Positions 1 through 11,784 of a stretch of 64,000 nt of DNA are shown here, piece by piece. The stretch comes from Psilocybe azurescens. Its lineage: Eukaryota; Basidiomycota; Agaricomycetes; Agaricales; Agrocybaceae. Location of the stretch: the NCBI GenBank assembly GCA_023853785.1, contig JAJIRX010000777.1, positions 1 through 64,000 of the forward strand. The letters run 5' to 3'. The stretch's first letter is position 1. Each line of letters begins with the position of its first letter. Both the position numbers and the translations under genes were made by a program. The notes beneath the pieces are model-generated. The model had not been told where the DNA came from and did no database searches. It saw only the letters and a list, made by a program, of their open reading frames with translations.

Positions 1-273
1 ACAAGCCAAAGTATCTATTTAGTCTATAAAAACAGTCCTGTATCTTAGAATAGGAACCAAGTAATTTACACCCCAGATTTGATATCAGAATTTACTCTGA
101 ATAAGAATTCAGTGTTAACACCGAGGACTAGTGATTTGTGTGATAAGAGATCGAACACTGCAGTTCACCTTAAGCAATTAGGAAAGCTACCTGGTTTTGT
201 GACGATCGCCATTATGATATTCAACATCAGGTCTATTAGACTTGATAAGCAGGCTTTTATAAGTCATCCGTGG

Positions 274-508
274 ACTGCCCCTGGGGATTGTTAAGTACAG
301 ATTGGAACCCTATACGACTAGCGATTGCTCATAGTAACTAGGACGACTGTCAGAAAACTCCGACTGTTCAGGATGTTGCCTATAGTAAGACTGCCCTGGG
401 GATTATTAAGTATGGGTGGGAACCCTATAAAGGCTAGTGATTGCTCATAGTAACTAGGGACGACTGTCAGAGAAATCTGACTGTTTTCAGGACGTTGCCT
501 ATAGTAAA
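274..508. repeat. Tandem duplication, two ~117-bp units
   Basis: Two adjacent diverged units, about 274-388 and 389-508. Both contain an actgccc(c)tggggatt start, then a ggaaccctata block, gattgctcatagtaacta, cgactgtcag and gttgcctatagtaa in the same order. Differences are scattered substitutions and 1-2 base indels. No coding potential was seen in it and no terminal repeats flank it. Confidence 0.85.
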
Positions 509-939
509 CTAAGGACTGGGGACTAGTGTGCCCAGTTGCTTATAGGAACCAAGGATCTACTACGTGTTAATGGGTGATCGCTTATAGTGTTTGATAAAGT
601 TTGAGTTTGGGTTTTATAAAGAGAACTGTTAAGTGTCCCGTGTACACTCGCCCCCAAAAGCAATCCCCTGATATTGGTGATCACCCTCATATAGAGAGAT
701 CGCCCTTACTATTCAAGTGCCTTGTGTGTACTAGCCTGTAAAAGTGTTCTCTAGCTACTAGTGATCACCCCAGAGCGATCGTCTAAGTCTGTACTCTGCT
801 AAACTAGTTATTGTAATAAGCCTTAAGAGCTTACCCTCCCAGATGGAACTGATCAATATAAATATTTGATTGGGTGTTGTGTATTGGGCAATTACAAAGT
901 CACCCCGCACTAAACATCTCACCGTGTAGTGCATCATTT
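509..939. other. Gene-poor stretch
   Basis: No gene or recognisable element seen. AT-rich with short stop-filled frames. Confidence 0.6.
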
Positions 940-2270
940 GATCACTGTCCCATGTGGAATCAATTTGGCAAATAGGTGATTATATTCATTTTCGTCAAGA
1001 CTGAATTAGCTATAGAGTTCTTATATCTTACATCACCAGAACACTGATATGGTAGAGCTGTACAGTCGTCTCGTAAAGAGCGACCATCAGCTGACATATT
1101 ACAACAGCGGGATTGGGACCTATTTCAAAGACCACGAATGATGGCAGATAATTTTCTCGATATACCATTGACAAAGCTTTCGCAACGTAGGTTCTTTACC
1201 TCTCTCTGTCTTTTCAAGCTTTAATTTTTGTCGCAGAAACTTCAAAGCCAAAGTCCTCGGCGCTTATGAGTGGTTGTCAGAGAATTATAAACCCAGAGAC
1301 CCGTGTCTTTATTTTTGGTGAGTTAACTTACCTTAGCAGGGCATATAACTCTTTCTTAAGAGCGCATTATGTTCTCGGAAAGCTACGAGTCAATTCTTCC
1401 CAGAGTATGCAACTGGAGGCGCGGGTCCAACCAATGCCATTGATTCAAAGTACTCTGACGGATCTGCACGTCCTCAGGGCGGCGTCAAAGAGGTTTTCCG
1501 GGTCTCATTCGGACAAGTAAGCTAGCCACCTGTTAATGGTTATCAGTTCAGTCTCTCAACTGTGTCAAGAAGTGGTAGTGGCAAGATTGCCAACTTGACA
1601 CTCAACCACTTTGGCCCATCTTTTCACTGGATGTCGTATGAAGCAATAAAGCAAGGGCTTATAAGGGAACCACACCGGAGCCCCCGGGAGTTTATCATTC
1701 CGAAGTCATCCATGAACTGGTTTTATAAACTCGTCAAATACCTTCCAATCTGGCGACTCTCATATACAGGCCCGGATAATGTTATACGCTGTTTGGTGAC
1801 TATTTCAGTACCATAAGCCTGTGATATGAGTCCGATAAGCGCTTCGTATCTTTAGGCCCCCTAGTCGTCAAAGTCCTCGTCGTATATTACCTGGCCAACT
1901 CATTCACGAGTCTGTCTTTGACAAGAAGTTGAAAGAGATCAAGTACGAGCCAATGGCACTGTTTTTTGTGGGAAACACTGTGTAACCCTGGCGGCTCACT
2001 GCTTCATATACAGTCCGAGAAACTAGATGCCAGAGTGTATTTATAGAGCCATTTTGGTGTAACGGTTGCGGCTTGTCGGACTGGCATGACTAGCTTACAC
2101 CCTGCTTGGGATGAACAGATCCTGAGAGACTGGAATATTATCGAATTAATCCCTATGCTCGAGCGGACTATGGCCTACAAGCGCTCGATGAATCCAATAA
2201 AGGGATGAGCACAATGTCTCATGAAAGTTACGATGCCCTAGCTACATTGTTTTCGTTGCCTTAGTACCTC
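940..2270 (+). pseudogene. Decayed DUF2235 alpha/beta-hydrolase gene
   Basis: Pieces of a DUF2235 (Tle1-like hydrolase) protein occur in order on the plus strand but in changing frames. Position ~953 encodes WNQFGK. After a likely intron (976-1039) comes VELYSRLVKS and YYNSGIGTYFK. After a second intron (1187-1236) comes NFKAKVLGAYEWLSENYKPRD, then a break at the CCC run 1300-1302 and RVFIFG. The region that should carry the nucleophile motif (usually FSRGAY) reads only SRAYN. Further on are LNHFGPSFHWMSYEAIK (~1594) and RRILPGQLIHESVFDK (~1890), and possibly a C-terminal piece near 2115. An in-frame stop at ~1138 and several shifts mean no full protein can be read. Family assignment rests on remembered motif order; the span ends are approximate. 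Confidence 0.7.
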
Positions 2271-2300
2271 ATTATTTCAACTTACAAACATTTACTAACA

Positions 2301-2725
2301 ATAATGGAAGTACCCGCGAGCGGGTACAACTTCTCGTGAGTAGGAGACGCCATCACGTGTATCCTGATTCCCATCGTTTTCCCTTACACTATGTTTGAAG
2401 TCGCACAACGACGACTGCACAACCTTTTCCCATAAGCTCGCTCTTTACCCAATCTATATCCTAGCATCGCTTAAAATCCCACCCACCCATCACCGAAACT
2501 ATTCTATTCTCAATGCATAATATATATAACTCAAACACAATCAAGGTAGAGTAGAACCTTTAGAAGTGCGAAAAGGGGGTCACCTTCAGCACTTCCATCG
2601 GTTTTTCTACGCCCTGGAGACGAGGCGGCACCTCCGCCGCCGACCTCTCCACACCCGCAATGTCTACCATACATTCTTTATATTATCTACTACTTGGCGC
2701 GACGCACCTCCTCGAGAATTATATT
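2301..2725. repeat. Dispersed ~425-bp repeat, copy 1
   Basis: Matches 11785-12207 in the same orientation over its whole length, with only scattered substitutions and small indels. It starts at ataatggaagtaccc and ends near cctcctcgaga. No terminal inverted repeat, TG...CA ends or clear target-site duplication was seen. It holds two hairpin-forming inverted repeats: GAAGTGC/GCACTTC (2563-2569 and 2589-2595) and GGCGG/CCGCC nearby. The short open frame inside it is unlikely to be a gene. Confidence 0.85.
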
Positions 2726-3211
2726 CTAGCTATCGGTAGACACTATATCACCGAGTTTTCTGGTCCAGATCCCATTTTAGTGACTGCGCTGAGTGCCACA
2801 GAAACGCAGCAGGCGATGATAACCATGAGGTTATCATCACTTTGACGACTGCATTGGAATTATGCCCCCAAAGATCGACTACACTTTTAATCCTGCTCTC
2901 TGACCTATTTTAAATAAACTGTACGACAGGGAGTCACCTACATGGAGGAAATTTTGTGATCGCTTAGGTGAATGACTTGGAAACCATGTGTGTATACAAT
3001 GTTAAACGATAAACCTTGCCCGACTTGTTTCTGTAGGACCGATTTCGTTTTCTTCTGCCATCGTCATTGACATTGATACTTACCGAAATCTTCCTAGGCT
3101 GAAGGGATGCATTTAAGATGCTCGTGACATTTCAGCATTCTTCAGGGATTGTATGGGTCTGTCATGTAGCCAGATATCCATGCTTTTTCTTTTATTCTGC
3201 CGACTTACCTG
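2726..3211. other. Gene-poor stretch
   Basis: Nothing recognisable. It contains a short near-perfect inverted sequence (gatgataaccatgaggttatcatc, about 2815-2838) that could fold as a hairpin. Confidence 0.5.
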
Positions 3212-3358
3212 AAACTTCCATTGCTTGTACAGTTACTGCTGACGATGTATCCTTAGTTTAAATTAATTGCTGGAATTCGAGTACTATCAGTCCACTTGGG
3301 GTTTAACAATACAAGCCGGAGATAATAGATCTCCGACCGAACTAGATGGTCGAGATTC
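3212..3358. repeat. ~150-bp repeat, copy 1 (related to the 3' end of the HET gene)
   Basis: Similar to 6920-7057 in the same orientation. Shared blocks include cgagtactatcagt, gtttaacaa(t/c)aca, ccgaactaga and tcgagattc. It holds an inverted repeat, CGGAGAT/ATCTCCG. In the second copy the repeat covers the stop codon and downstream sequence of the HET gene, so this copy could be a fragment of a lost relative of that gene or a small mobile sequence. Confidence 0.7.
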
Positions 3359-4182
3359 TTAGGGGAATGCGTATCTAGAAAAGAAGGTGTATGGAGTATG
3401 TCAGTTTGGTATCGTCGTACGGTACATATTCCCTCTCTTTTCTTGTGTCCTTCCACGTCCTTCCTTCCCCCTCTTCCTCTCCCATATTTCCCCAATAAAC
3501 TACTTCTGCCTCAATCATCCCCTCGTAACAACAGGTTCTGCACCATCGAACACAGGCCCATCAAACGCCATCTTAAACACTTCGTCTCAGGCCTCTTTCC
3601 CTTCCAAATTGCCCCCTCCCGTTCACAGAATTCCTGTCTGTCACCGAGGCTTCCCTCGTTTCTTCTGTCAATAACGACAAAAGCATTATTCGCCCCTCAC
3701 CGAACATACGCCGGCCTCCACCTCTTCTTTATCCTCGCCGACCTGCGTCCCACGCCCATATGGGGAGACCTTCCTCGCGTACAGCGCGGGCCCGAAGGTT
3801 GGAGCGCCGGATGAAGGGTATGAATGCGCTAGAGTGTGTGGTACGAACGAGGGAGGGACGTTGAGGTTGGATGGGTTGGTGGTTGGTGGTAAGGATGCAA
3901 GTACGGAATGAAAGATGAACAGGATGAGGTAAGATGATAAAACTACCGCATGCTCCGCTCGTATTCACAATGAAATAATCGTTAATTGCGGGTGTTGACA
4001 ACGTGTGCAATGTCCACTTTAACTGTGTATGTCAAAAATGGTCGCTTGCTCTACAGTAAATGTGCTGCGTGCATCCTACAGTTCGACACGGCGGCTGTTT
4101 ACATACATCTCATCGTATCATGCTGGGCTCTTTGTATCTGTCTCTGGGAGTGGGTTGCTATTTTTATCAGGCGACGAATACC
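3359..4182. other. No gene identified
   Basis: Pyrimidine-rich stretch around 3430-3620 followed by unassigned sequence. Overlapping open frames on both strands here resemble no family I know and lack splice-consistent extensions. Confidence 0.5.
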
Positions 4183-5678
4183 CTATACTGGAGCATGCTC
4201 ATTCGTTGGACTCGATGCGACTTTGTGTTGGAACCTGTATACCTCAATCCGCTTCTCTCCAGAGGAAGTCGAAGTGCCTTGCGATGCCAGTGCAATGGAG
4301 CGTAGCTTGATGTTGCCAGTGTCACTCCATTTGGGCGGACGAGTTTGGCTGGAACTCGAACTCGAACGCGTATGTGCTTCTCGGAGATTAAGCACCATCC
4401 GGCACGACAACACGACTTGCAGAATAAGAGTAGCCCTGATAATAAACACATAAAGTTTGATCGTGTTTTCAGTATTGGTATTGAATTATGCTGTGTTGAA
4501 GGGGGCTTCAATTGTTCAATGACGAGGAAGGAGGTAACTTACGGTAGATTCACAGTGCGCAGCGCCCTCGGCGTGGTGAGAAACACGACGGCGTTGACTG
4601 TATTCATGGAGAAAATGACAAAAAATATAATAGGCCATCGCGCCAGATGATGTCGAATAAGCCATGGGTGCCGAGCTTTCGTCTGCGTCTTCCACAATCC
4701 GTACGCCCTCCACGCCGTCAAACTACAGACGCAAATATTCTAATTAGTGCCACCGCCGATCTCCCTCACAAGTGAAGAGTCTTACAGGAAGGTCGCCGTG
4801 TCAAAGAGCAAAGGCAGTATCTTTCCAGAAGTTCACTATGTGGTGAATTTGATGGCTCCGGAGGGAATTCACTCACCCAAATCGTGATGAGCCAGCCAAA
4901 TGGACCCATGAGCACACCACACGGTGGTTCGGGTTGGGAGCTTGCAGGCGATGAAACAAGCGGAGGTGGATAGATCTTACTGACTGCTATCCCACAAATA
5001 ACAACTTCTGCCATCAAAAGCGCAAGCAAAGACAACCCAACCGCTTTATGTTGCGAGAAGATCTGCCAACACATATCAATGCTGCTCTTCTCCTTGAATG
5101 GAGATTTAAAAAAAAGAATAAATGATACGTACTGCGTAAACACGTCCTCCTAAAATCGTCTGGGAGATGATGGTGGATATCAAACCCCAACAGGTTGGAA
5201 GTAGAATAATTCTATTACGATTTTAGTTTGATAAACGGGCGTCAGCTTCAGTACGATGCGAGTCGGGTACCCGGGGAGCCGATAAAGTACTACTACTCAC
5301 CCTTGCATGTTGCCGGAGTCCACGCTCCGGAGAAACGCCATACAACAAAAGCAAAACTTGTAAGCCGTGGATTAGTAGTAAGCGGCGCAGTTCAGCGCTG
5401 AGACCCACTTCACAAGTCCAAAATAACGATTTGCTTAAGTAAAGAGTTATCATCAGCCTCTTATCTACCTAGGATGATAGGATGATGTTAAGTACCTAAA
5501 TACAATGCACTTGAGAACTGTAAACGCCCGGGGCAGGGCAAGACGGACTCGTCAGCGTTTGCAAAAGAAGTAGATAAAGGTGACCTGCATTCATGGGTCT
5601 CCTCCAAATTAACCAATACTCCCGAGGCAAACAAAGAATCAGCTCCCAGCCAAAGATGCAGAATCTAAGATAATGCAC
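4183..5678 (-). CDS. DUF6533-type multi-pass membrane protein
   Basis: A seven-helix membrane protein of the basidiomycete DUF6533 family; the family's function is unknown to me. Downstream exons read well: 5301-5356, 5133-5211 (ends in GGRVYA), 5062-4877 (KAVGLSLLALLMAEVVICG helix), 4820-4786 (DTATFL), 4722-4543 (TAWRAYGLWKTQT, then a helix WPIIFFVIFSMNTVNAVVF) and 4435-4183 (SCRMVLNLREA, serine-rich tail). All have GT-AG borders and matching phase. The N-terminal DUF6533 part (FGWELILCLPREYWLIW) lies at about 5655-5605, followed by NRYFGLV near 5415. The exon joins between these and the start codon are not resolved; a further small 5' exon is likely. No break was found in the six downstream exons. 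Confidence 0.75.
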
Positions 5679-6651
5679 GTCAATGTGAGCCGTTTATTCA
5701 AGTTCACAAACATAAACTAACGCCCCGACTGTCCAAATCAAAATAGCTTGTCCTTGCTTCTGTTCTACCAGAGCATCGTGGGTTATTTCTAGCGGCGATG
5801 ATACTCCTGTTATTGTTGCGGGGGGATCGACATTCTTTGCGACGAGAGGTGATGCAGAAGAGATAGTAGTGACTGGAGTCTGGCAGGCGATTGTTCGACG
5901 GCTCTTTAAGTATTCGATTTGACATTCGACACCACATCATGGTCGCCAAATGGGCAGTGGACGGATATTATGATGTCAAAAACCTAGGATCTACTTGGTG
6001 CATACACTGAAACGGACTGTTATTTCCATATTTCGGGGCTGTGTATAGAAGCTCCACTGGTAGTCATATATTGGATGGGCGGTCTGCATGCACAAGGCAG
6101 TTCCCTCATATCCCTCTGCGATCTATGGCAGGTTGTAATCACGACGAATATAGCCACGTCGTTTCGATTCTATAAAAAGGTCGTATCTATGCAATACATC
6201 AAGTTACAAACTCAAAAACATATGCCGTAGGAAGAGATGGTTAACACCTCCGGTTATCATGTCTTCCGTAGTGATAGGCCTCAGCCTCCCAAACAATCCT
6301 CCCCTTTTGGCCACTAAATGACAGACAATTTCTGCTCAACTGCGCTGAGACTGCCACATCCCCACCCATCCTTCATCTAACTATCGTCAAGTAACATAAT
6401 TCAAACCGGAAAGACAAGCGGCGGCGTGAGTACTAGGGAAGCTGTGCAAATCGTATCAATTTTGAAGTTTCGGCCCCGGAACTCTGTCTGTAAGGAAACG
6501 AGATGCGTGGTTATGAACGAATAGCTAAGGCTGGGATGGGAATCTCGAACAGATTTCATGCTATCATTCTCTATTCATTGATAACTCAACGCGCTTTGGC
6601 CTCGTCTAATGTCACAGATCAACTCCACTTCTACCAGCCAACTCCTGACAC
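5679..6651. other. No gene identified
   Basis: May include the unresolved first exon of the membrane-protein gene on the minus strand (below ~5950). Otherwise I see nothing supportable. Confidence 0.4.
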
Positions 6652-6879
6652 TTGGACCTGCACACAATATCTAATTATCTAGCAATACCTGAAGAGGTAA
6701 GCATCCTGCCTTTTGAGATTGTAGAAAATATTATAGACATGGCCATAGTTGCTGCGATGGTGTGCGCAGACGTTCCATTCATCCCCTCCATTGCACTTCT
6801 TTCACGCAATTTCCACAAATCCGCCAACACTTTGCTGTTCGCATCAATAATCTTCGGGATTAGGGGATCAATTATGTAG
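6652..6879 (+). pseudogene. Truncated F-box-like ORF
   Basis: A 75-residue open frame. It has an F-box-like start (PEEVSILPFEIVENIIDMA) and a following ALLSRNF...ANTLLFASIIF segment, typical of the first helices of mushroom F-box proteins. It then stops, about 40 bp before the ~150-bp repeat at 6920. No LRR-like continuation was found. It could be a gene cut short by rearrangement at the repeat, or the first exon of something I cannot follow. Confidence 0.4.
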
Positions 6880-6919
6880 TGTAGATTTTCTTGCGCATTG
6901 TATGTTTCCGAAAAATGTC

Positions 6920-7057
6920 AAACTTTCATTACTCGTACAACTACTACTGATGATTTTTATTCTTAGATCAATCGAGTACTATCAGTGCACTCTTCTGACG
7001 TTTAACAACACAGGTTGGAGACAGTAGACCTCCAACCGAACTAGATAATCGAGATTC
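6920..7057. repeat. ~150-bp repeat, copy 2, overlapping the HET stop codon
   Basis: Diverged copy of 3212-3358. Its inverted repeat is GGTTGGAG...CTCCAACC (about 7013-7036). The last ~17 bp (7041-7057) encode the final residues and stop of the HET protein on the minus strand. Confidence 0.7.
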
Positions 7058-9394
7058 GATGCACTCCCGCTTTCTTCGTCCAGACTTCTTTGTTGTGTAC
7101 CCAATCTTCAATATGTTGAGACCAACGTCCTATCCTTTGAAACTTTCCACTATTCTCCAGTTTCAACATCAATCCTTGATGGGTAATGTGTGGTTTCGAG
7201 TCGTGGTCAAAACGCTCGCTGAACGACCCAATGAAGAGGCAGTAGACTGTGCCACCTGTGGAACTCTCAGCTGTGGGAGTGTCGTATTCAAGATGCAAGG
7301 AGTTGAAAATGCCATATCGTACAGATAAGACGTTTGCCAAGGATACTGGCAAAGGGCGAGATGTCTTTGGAACATCTTTCAGCAACACAGCACAAAGCGC
7401 TCCTTCGATAATAATGCAACCGCCTTTGACTATCCCATACTTATTTTCTCCGTCGACATCGACCTCGACGCTGATAACACGAGTACGTGGATCCTGCTTA
7501 TACGTTTTGACTCCCGCCCACTCCGCAAGCTTTGGTTTGGTCTCGTACTCCCATTCCATTCCGCTTGCTGATTCGCCACCGCCCCACACCAACGAGGCCC
7601 ATGACCATGAAGGTGCCGTCATCTCCCGCTTTCTAGTAGGCCCTGCCGATTGTTTACTACCACCAGTCTCCCAAAGAAGGTCGCGCGCAAGATCGCCTTC
7701 CCATAACCCAGCAAGATACCTCTCATTCTCGGGAAGGTATTTCGCAAATCTGGATGCCAATCCTGCGAGAGACGGCAGCCGATCGGACTCGTACGTTAAA
7801 TCCAACAGGCTCGCATCCTCGACGATTGTTCGCCACAGCCCATATAGCGCCTTCCTGTCTCTCTTGCTTGTTTCCCCAAGGTTGACGACTTGATCCTTGC
7901 TCGCGCTCCAGCCGTCTCCGTCAACCGGTTTTCCATCGAGTGACTTGCACTCGCATCTTTGGGTAACGTTGCACGCCCAAACCATTTCATTGGCGTGGAA
8001 ATGGACCGTTCGTGTGGAGAGGAATCGCTCTTGATATACCCATCCACGCGGCAACAATGGAGCAGTATTCGCGTGCTCTCGGATCCATCTGGGGGTCTGC
8101 AGTGCTTCATGCGACGATTGCATGGCCAATCTAATCCGCACATCGTACTCCACTTCGGGAATCTTAAGCGACTTGACTGGAGACTGTCTTATCTTCGAGG
8201 GCTTGATACTCCCTTCTCTACCCCTAGACACCGCCCTCGAGAACTGTGCTGCCCATTTCAGAGAGTCTCTAACGGTCCATCTGGCCCCTAGACTGCCCTC
8301 ATGTCCACCTCCTGCTCGCGTAGTGGCAATGTTCAGATAACATCGACTATATATGTCGGCCATTACAGCACTTTGTTGCTCCCAGTCCAGCTTATCCTGC
8401 TGAATGATACACAGCGAGTCGATCCAGATGTACTTTATCTTCAGGCCCTTTGTAATTGCGATCGCGTCCTGGAACGTCTTCGGCAATTGATCCCAGGGGA
8501 TACCGTTCATCCGCTGTTCGATTGTGGCCCGGGTGGTGGTCAAAAGCTGCTTCTTTCCCCAACAATGACTTAGTGCAACGTAGTGGCCACGCTGACCGGG
8601 TGACGACTCGACAAGTCGGACATCCTCTCCGGATAAGTCAAGAACACGTCGTGGAAGAAGTTCTGCCTCGTTGTTTGGGCCATGCCACTCTGCCTGACAT
8701 ATTTGATGGTTTTCGTCACAGTCATGTAGCCATCCCTTGATTATCTTTGCGCAATCTTCCGCCGTCGGCTGGGTAGGGACCTCACCAGCTGCACCAATCG
8801 ATTTGAACGAGGAAGGTGAGGCTATTTATCATCAGTGACTTGTCTACTATTCCATTACGTGGACTAACCTCCCAACGGTGAGTAGATCTCTGCTTTGAAC
8901 TCCTCTTGGTATCCGTCGTCCTTGCTACCTTTCTTTCTAGCACTGCATCTCATTTCCACTATCAGACCCTTCGACTCCTCATAGCGTTCTGTTGCTTTTC
9001 TCTTCTTCTTCTTCTTCTTCGTGGAATCTTCTGAATCGTCGTCATTTCGATCCAATATAGCGATGGAATAGTTGACTTCAGACTCCGGAGATATGTCGAT
9101 GACCTCGCCTTCATTGATCAAGGTGTCGAATGCCGATTTCAACAGGCGACACGATGCACAGTTCTTGTCTTTGGCCAGATCGGCGGATGGAATCCAGTGA
9201 CGTGCAACCTGGCCATACGAGCAGAAGTTGGGATCTTTGTGAGGCTGAGGAATGAAACGGAGATCGAGGTCGAAGCAAATGGGGCATTTCGCGCGATCGC
9301 CGGGTTGCTCTTTGGTTGATCGGACTGCCCCGGGGATCTCATCTGGTGGACCAACATAGACTGGCGGTTTCCAATTTTCTCCTTTCCTTGGCAT
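7041..9394 (-). CDS. HET-domain (heterokaryon incompatibility) protein
   Basis: Two exons, 9394-8869 and 8821-7041, joined by a 47-bp GT-AG intron, give an intact 768-residue protein. The N-terminal part has paired cysteines (CPICFDLDLRF..., later CASCRLL) often seen ahead of HET domains, and a lysine run from a ctt repeat at 9001-9021. The HET domain follows: YVALSHCWG near 8575-8550, a LPKTFQDAI segment, YIWIDSLCIIQQD, and SAVMADIYSRCYLNIATTRA; then a PLLPRGWVYQERFLSTRTVHF block with GWVYQERFLS. Proteins of this family act in nonself recognition and can trigger cell death when mismatched partners meet; whether this one does is unknown. The reading frame is clean, unlike most neighbours. Its stop codon lies in the ~150-bp repeat. 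Confidence 0.92.
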
Positions 9395-10572
9395 AATAGC
9401 GATGCTAGCGATGAAGATAATGAGAGTGAAGGGAATAGCGCTGAACTTTGACTATGATTGAACAACGTGCTGTCGGAACATCAAGTTCGCGCCCTGCCGA
9501 TACATAAACGGCCGGAGTTTGACTGACAGAAGCTTGTCTGTAATTAGTTTCTCTGACTTCTCTGAGGCCCGGTCCGGCAGTGATATATTGATAACTCATG
9601 GGCAGGCATAGTCAAAGTTGAGGCAATTACAAAGTAATAGAATTACTTGGCACCTGACTGCCAGTCAACAGGGATCGGCATCTATCCCATCTTATGTAGC
9701 CTTACGTTCATAGGAAAGGCACGCTGTACGATATACCGACCAGTATCGACTTTTGCACAGAGATTTGCTGTCGTGGGCAAGCCTTGGATGTCTGAGAGCA
9801 CTTTGAATTGCTACTTATTGTTTTGCAAGCAATGATTATGAAAGATCATCCTCCAGACAAAACTTGAACTAATAGCACGTGTATAGGAGGGATAGAAGCT
9901 ATGAATATATGCACAGATTAGAGCATGAGAGAAGTAGTGTGAGACTGTCCATCTCCTTAGCTCAGTTTTGCACGCCAAGCACAGCACTGTAAGGTTTACA
10001 TGATGTACAGAAGTAGTCAAGAAATTCTGTTTAACAATGCAACTTCTTTATTATGCCTCGAGGCCTCTCTTTTGGTACTGTGTTATGGCCCACGGAAATC
10101 AAGGACCCGATATCAGATAATGGATACCTAGGGGCACTTCATTTTCTTTCTTCTTAAGATGATGAATATTACGACGCTTTTGCTCTGCTTCTCAGAGAGG
10201 TCTACCGTATCATGACAACTTCGCTCTAGGTACACACATACAGCACACATCCTCTTTATCCTCTGCTAAGTTGTGCGTGTATTACTATAGGGTTACTGCC
10301 AAGTTATCTTGTCAGACGCCGGTTGGGAGATGATTCGTGTATGAGCGCAATGGGCCCGCTTGAGTTCTTTGTATGCCAAATCGGGCCTATTATTTCTATG
10401 TATTCTATACTTCCTATGGATAATACTATGACTAGGCAACCTAAATGAACAAAGACGTGCGTAGAACATATCTCAATATGGCACGGATATATATTGGTTT
10501 TTCATCTACGACAATGAAGTTCAGTCGGAACCCGCACCGTGCTGAAATCTGAGCTATATGTGTAGGTAGCCC
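9395..10572. other. Gene-poor intergenic region
   Basis: About 1.2 kb between the HET gene (reading away to the left) and the HMG-box gene (reading to the right). It should hold both promoters. I see no further gene. Confidence 0.5.
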
Positions 10573-10584
10573 ATATATATAAAA
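10573..10584 (+). promoter_or_regulatory. TATA box of the HMG-box gene
   Basis: tatatataaaag lies about 150 bp before the first recognisable HMG-box codons, in the position expected of a core promoter. Confidence 0.45.
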
Positions 10585-10606
10585 GCCACCTGAGTCAACA
10601 ATAGAG

Positions 10607-11706
10607 ATCGCTGTATTCAACTCTACCAAGCTCCCAACAACCTTCACATTTATCATCCAAGTTCCTCGAAACCCCTCGCAACCTTCGCATTTCTCGTCCT
10701 TCAGCTATTGTCTTATTATAGATAGAGTCAAAAGACCCCGCAACCAATGGGTACTCTTCCAATCGGCAATGAGAAAATCCGTTGTGGTTCCTCGTATTCC
10801 CGGGGAGTCGTCGAAGAATGAATTCGGAAGAATCATCAAGTACATCTCTCATTTGTGGAGGAATGCATCCGATGATGTGATCGACTACTGGATTGCTCTT
10901 GCAGAGCAGGAAAAGGAGAACCATGCACAACAAAATCCAGATTATAAGTACAAGCCTCGGCATAGGAGAAGAAACAAAAGAACAGAGACATCGGGGAGGA
11001 CGAAGAGACACGACCTAGACGGGGGAGGAGGAAACGGCGGTCATCCTCAGTCTCGCCGAATGTTAACACAGAAACAGCGTTTCGAGCAGCCCCCGCTCCC
11101 TCGTTTCCTTTAAACCAGCTGTATAATCACTATGATTCAAATACGACGCAGTTCATCTCGGAGGGCGCGTTCAATACAGTCTACTCGAGTCTGCAGGAAT
11201 ACCCCAACACTTTCTTCTCACAGTCTACCTCCTCCAACACCCGCTTCCCGAGTCCTGGGAATCCTTTCAACACGGGAGAGCCATCCTTTGAAGTTGCTGA
11301 CGACTCAACAATTTATCCAATCAACTCTTCCCTACAGGGATCTTCTGATACATCATCTGGTTTCGGAATACACACTCCAATATCTAACAGACCACTCGCC
11401 CCATCTGTTGATCCAGCTCGGATCAGCAATCAACATCAGTACTACATGGGACAATCGTCCTTCACATCCGACATCAGTCAACAACCATACATAAACTACT
11501 ACACCGACCAAGACTTTAACGACTGGCTTCAGCTTCACACAGCTCAACAACCCTTAATGGCAGACGGGTTCTCCGCCCTCGTCCAGTTTACCCGTAACTG
11601 GGAAGTCGACAAAGCTGTTGATGTGGTCACTGGCCTGGGACCAGTCGGTCCCCAAGACGAAAACTACTCTGCGCAACATGCCATCACGAATGCGAATCAA
11701 ATATGA
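10607..11706 (+). CDS. HMG-box transcription factor, start and frame disturbed
   Basis: The HMG box runs from about 10730 (RPRNQWVLFQSA) through GRIIKYISHLWRN, YWIALAEQEKENH and PDYKYKPRHRRR (~10970). This pattern fits fungal MATA/Ste11-like HMG factors, which bind DNA sequence-specifically; the target is unknown. The box starts in a frame with no upstream ATG before a stop at ~10578; the first in-frame ATG (10769) lies inside the box. The true start may be in an unrecognised 5' exon (a possible acceptor ends at 10722). After ~10970 the box frame soon becomes unnatural. A long open frame one base back gives a basic stretch, then a Ser/Asn/Gln/Tyr-rich tail ending at 11706. This implies one missing base, perhaps in the AAAA run 10976-10979 or GGGG run 10993-10996. 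Either a sequence error or a pseudogene. Confidence 0.7.
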
Positions 11707-11784
11707 GCATTGGGAAACAACTCCAGTGGACGGGTGATGATGTTGGGAATCATAACATCTGATACTGAGCACGGACTCTTTTGC

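Noticed and set aside
2301..2725. Solo LTR interpretation of the ~425-bp repeat
   Set aside because: No TG...CA ends and no clear target-site duplication at either copy.
2660..2845. Short open frame in the dispersed repeat
   Set aside because: The corresponding frame is not kept in the second copy at 11785-12207.
3253..3814. Overlapping 80-138-residue open frames on both strands
   Set aside because: They lie in low-complexity pyrimidine-rich DNA and in the ~150-bp repeat, and resemble no protein.
7249..7893. 214-residue open frame opposite the HET gene
   Set aside because: It is the antisense of an intact, clearly recognised HET coding sequence.
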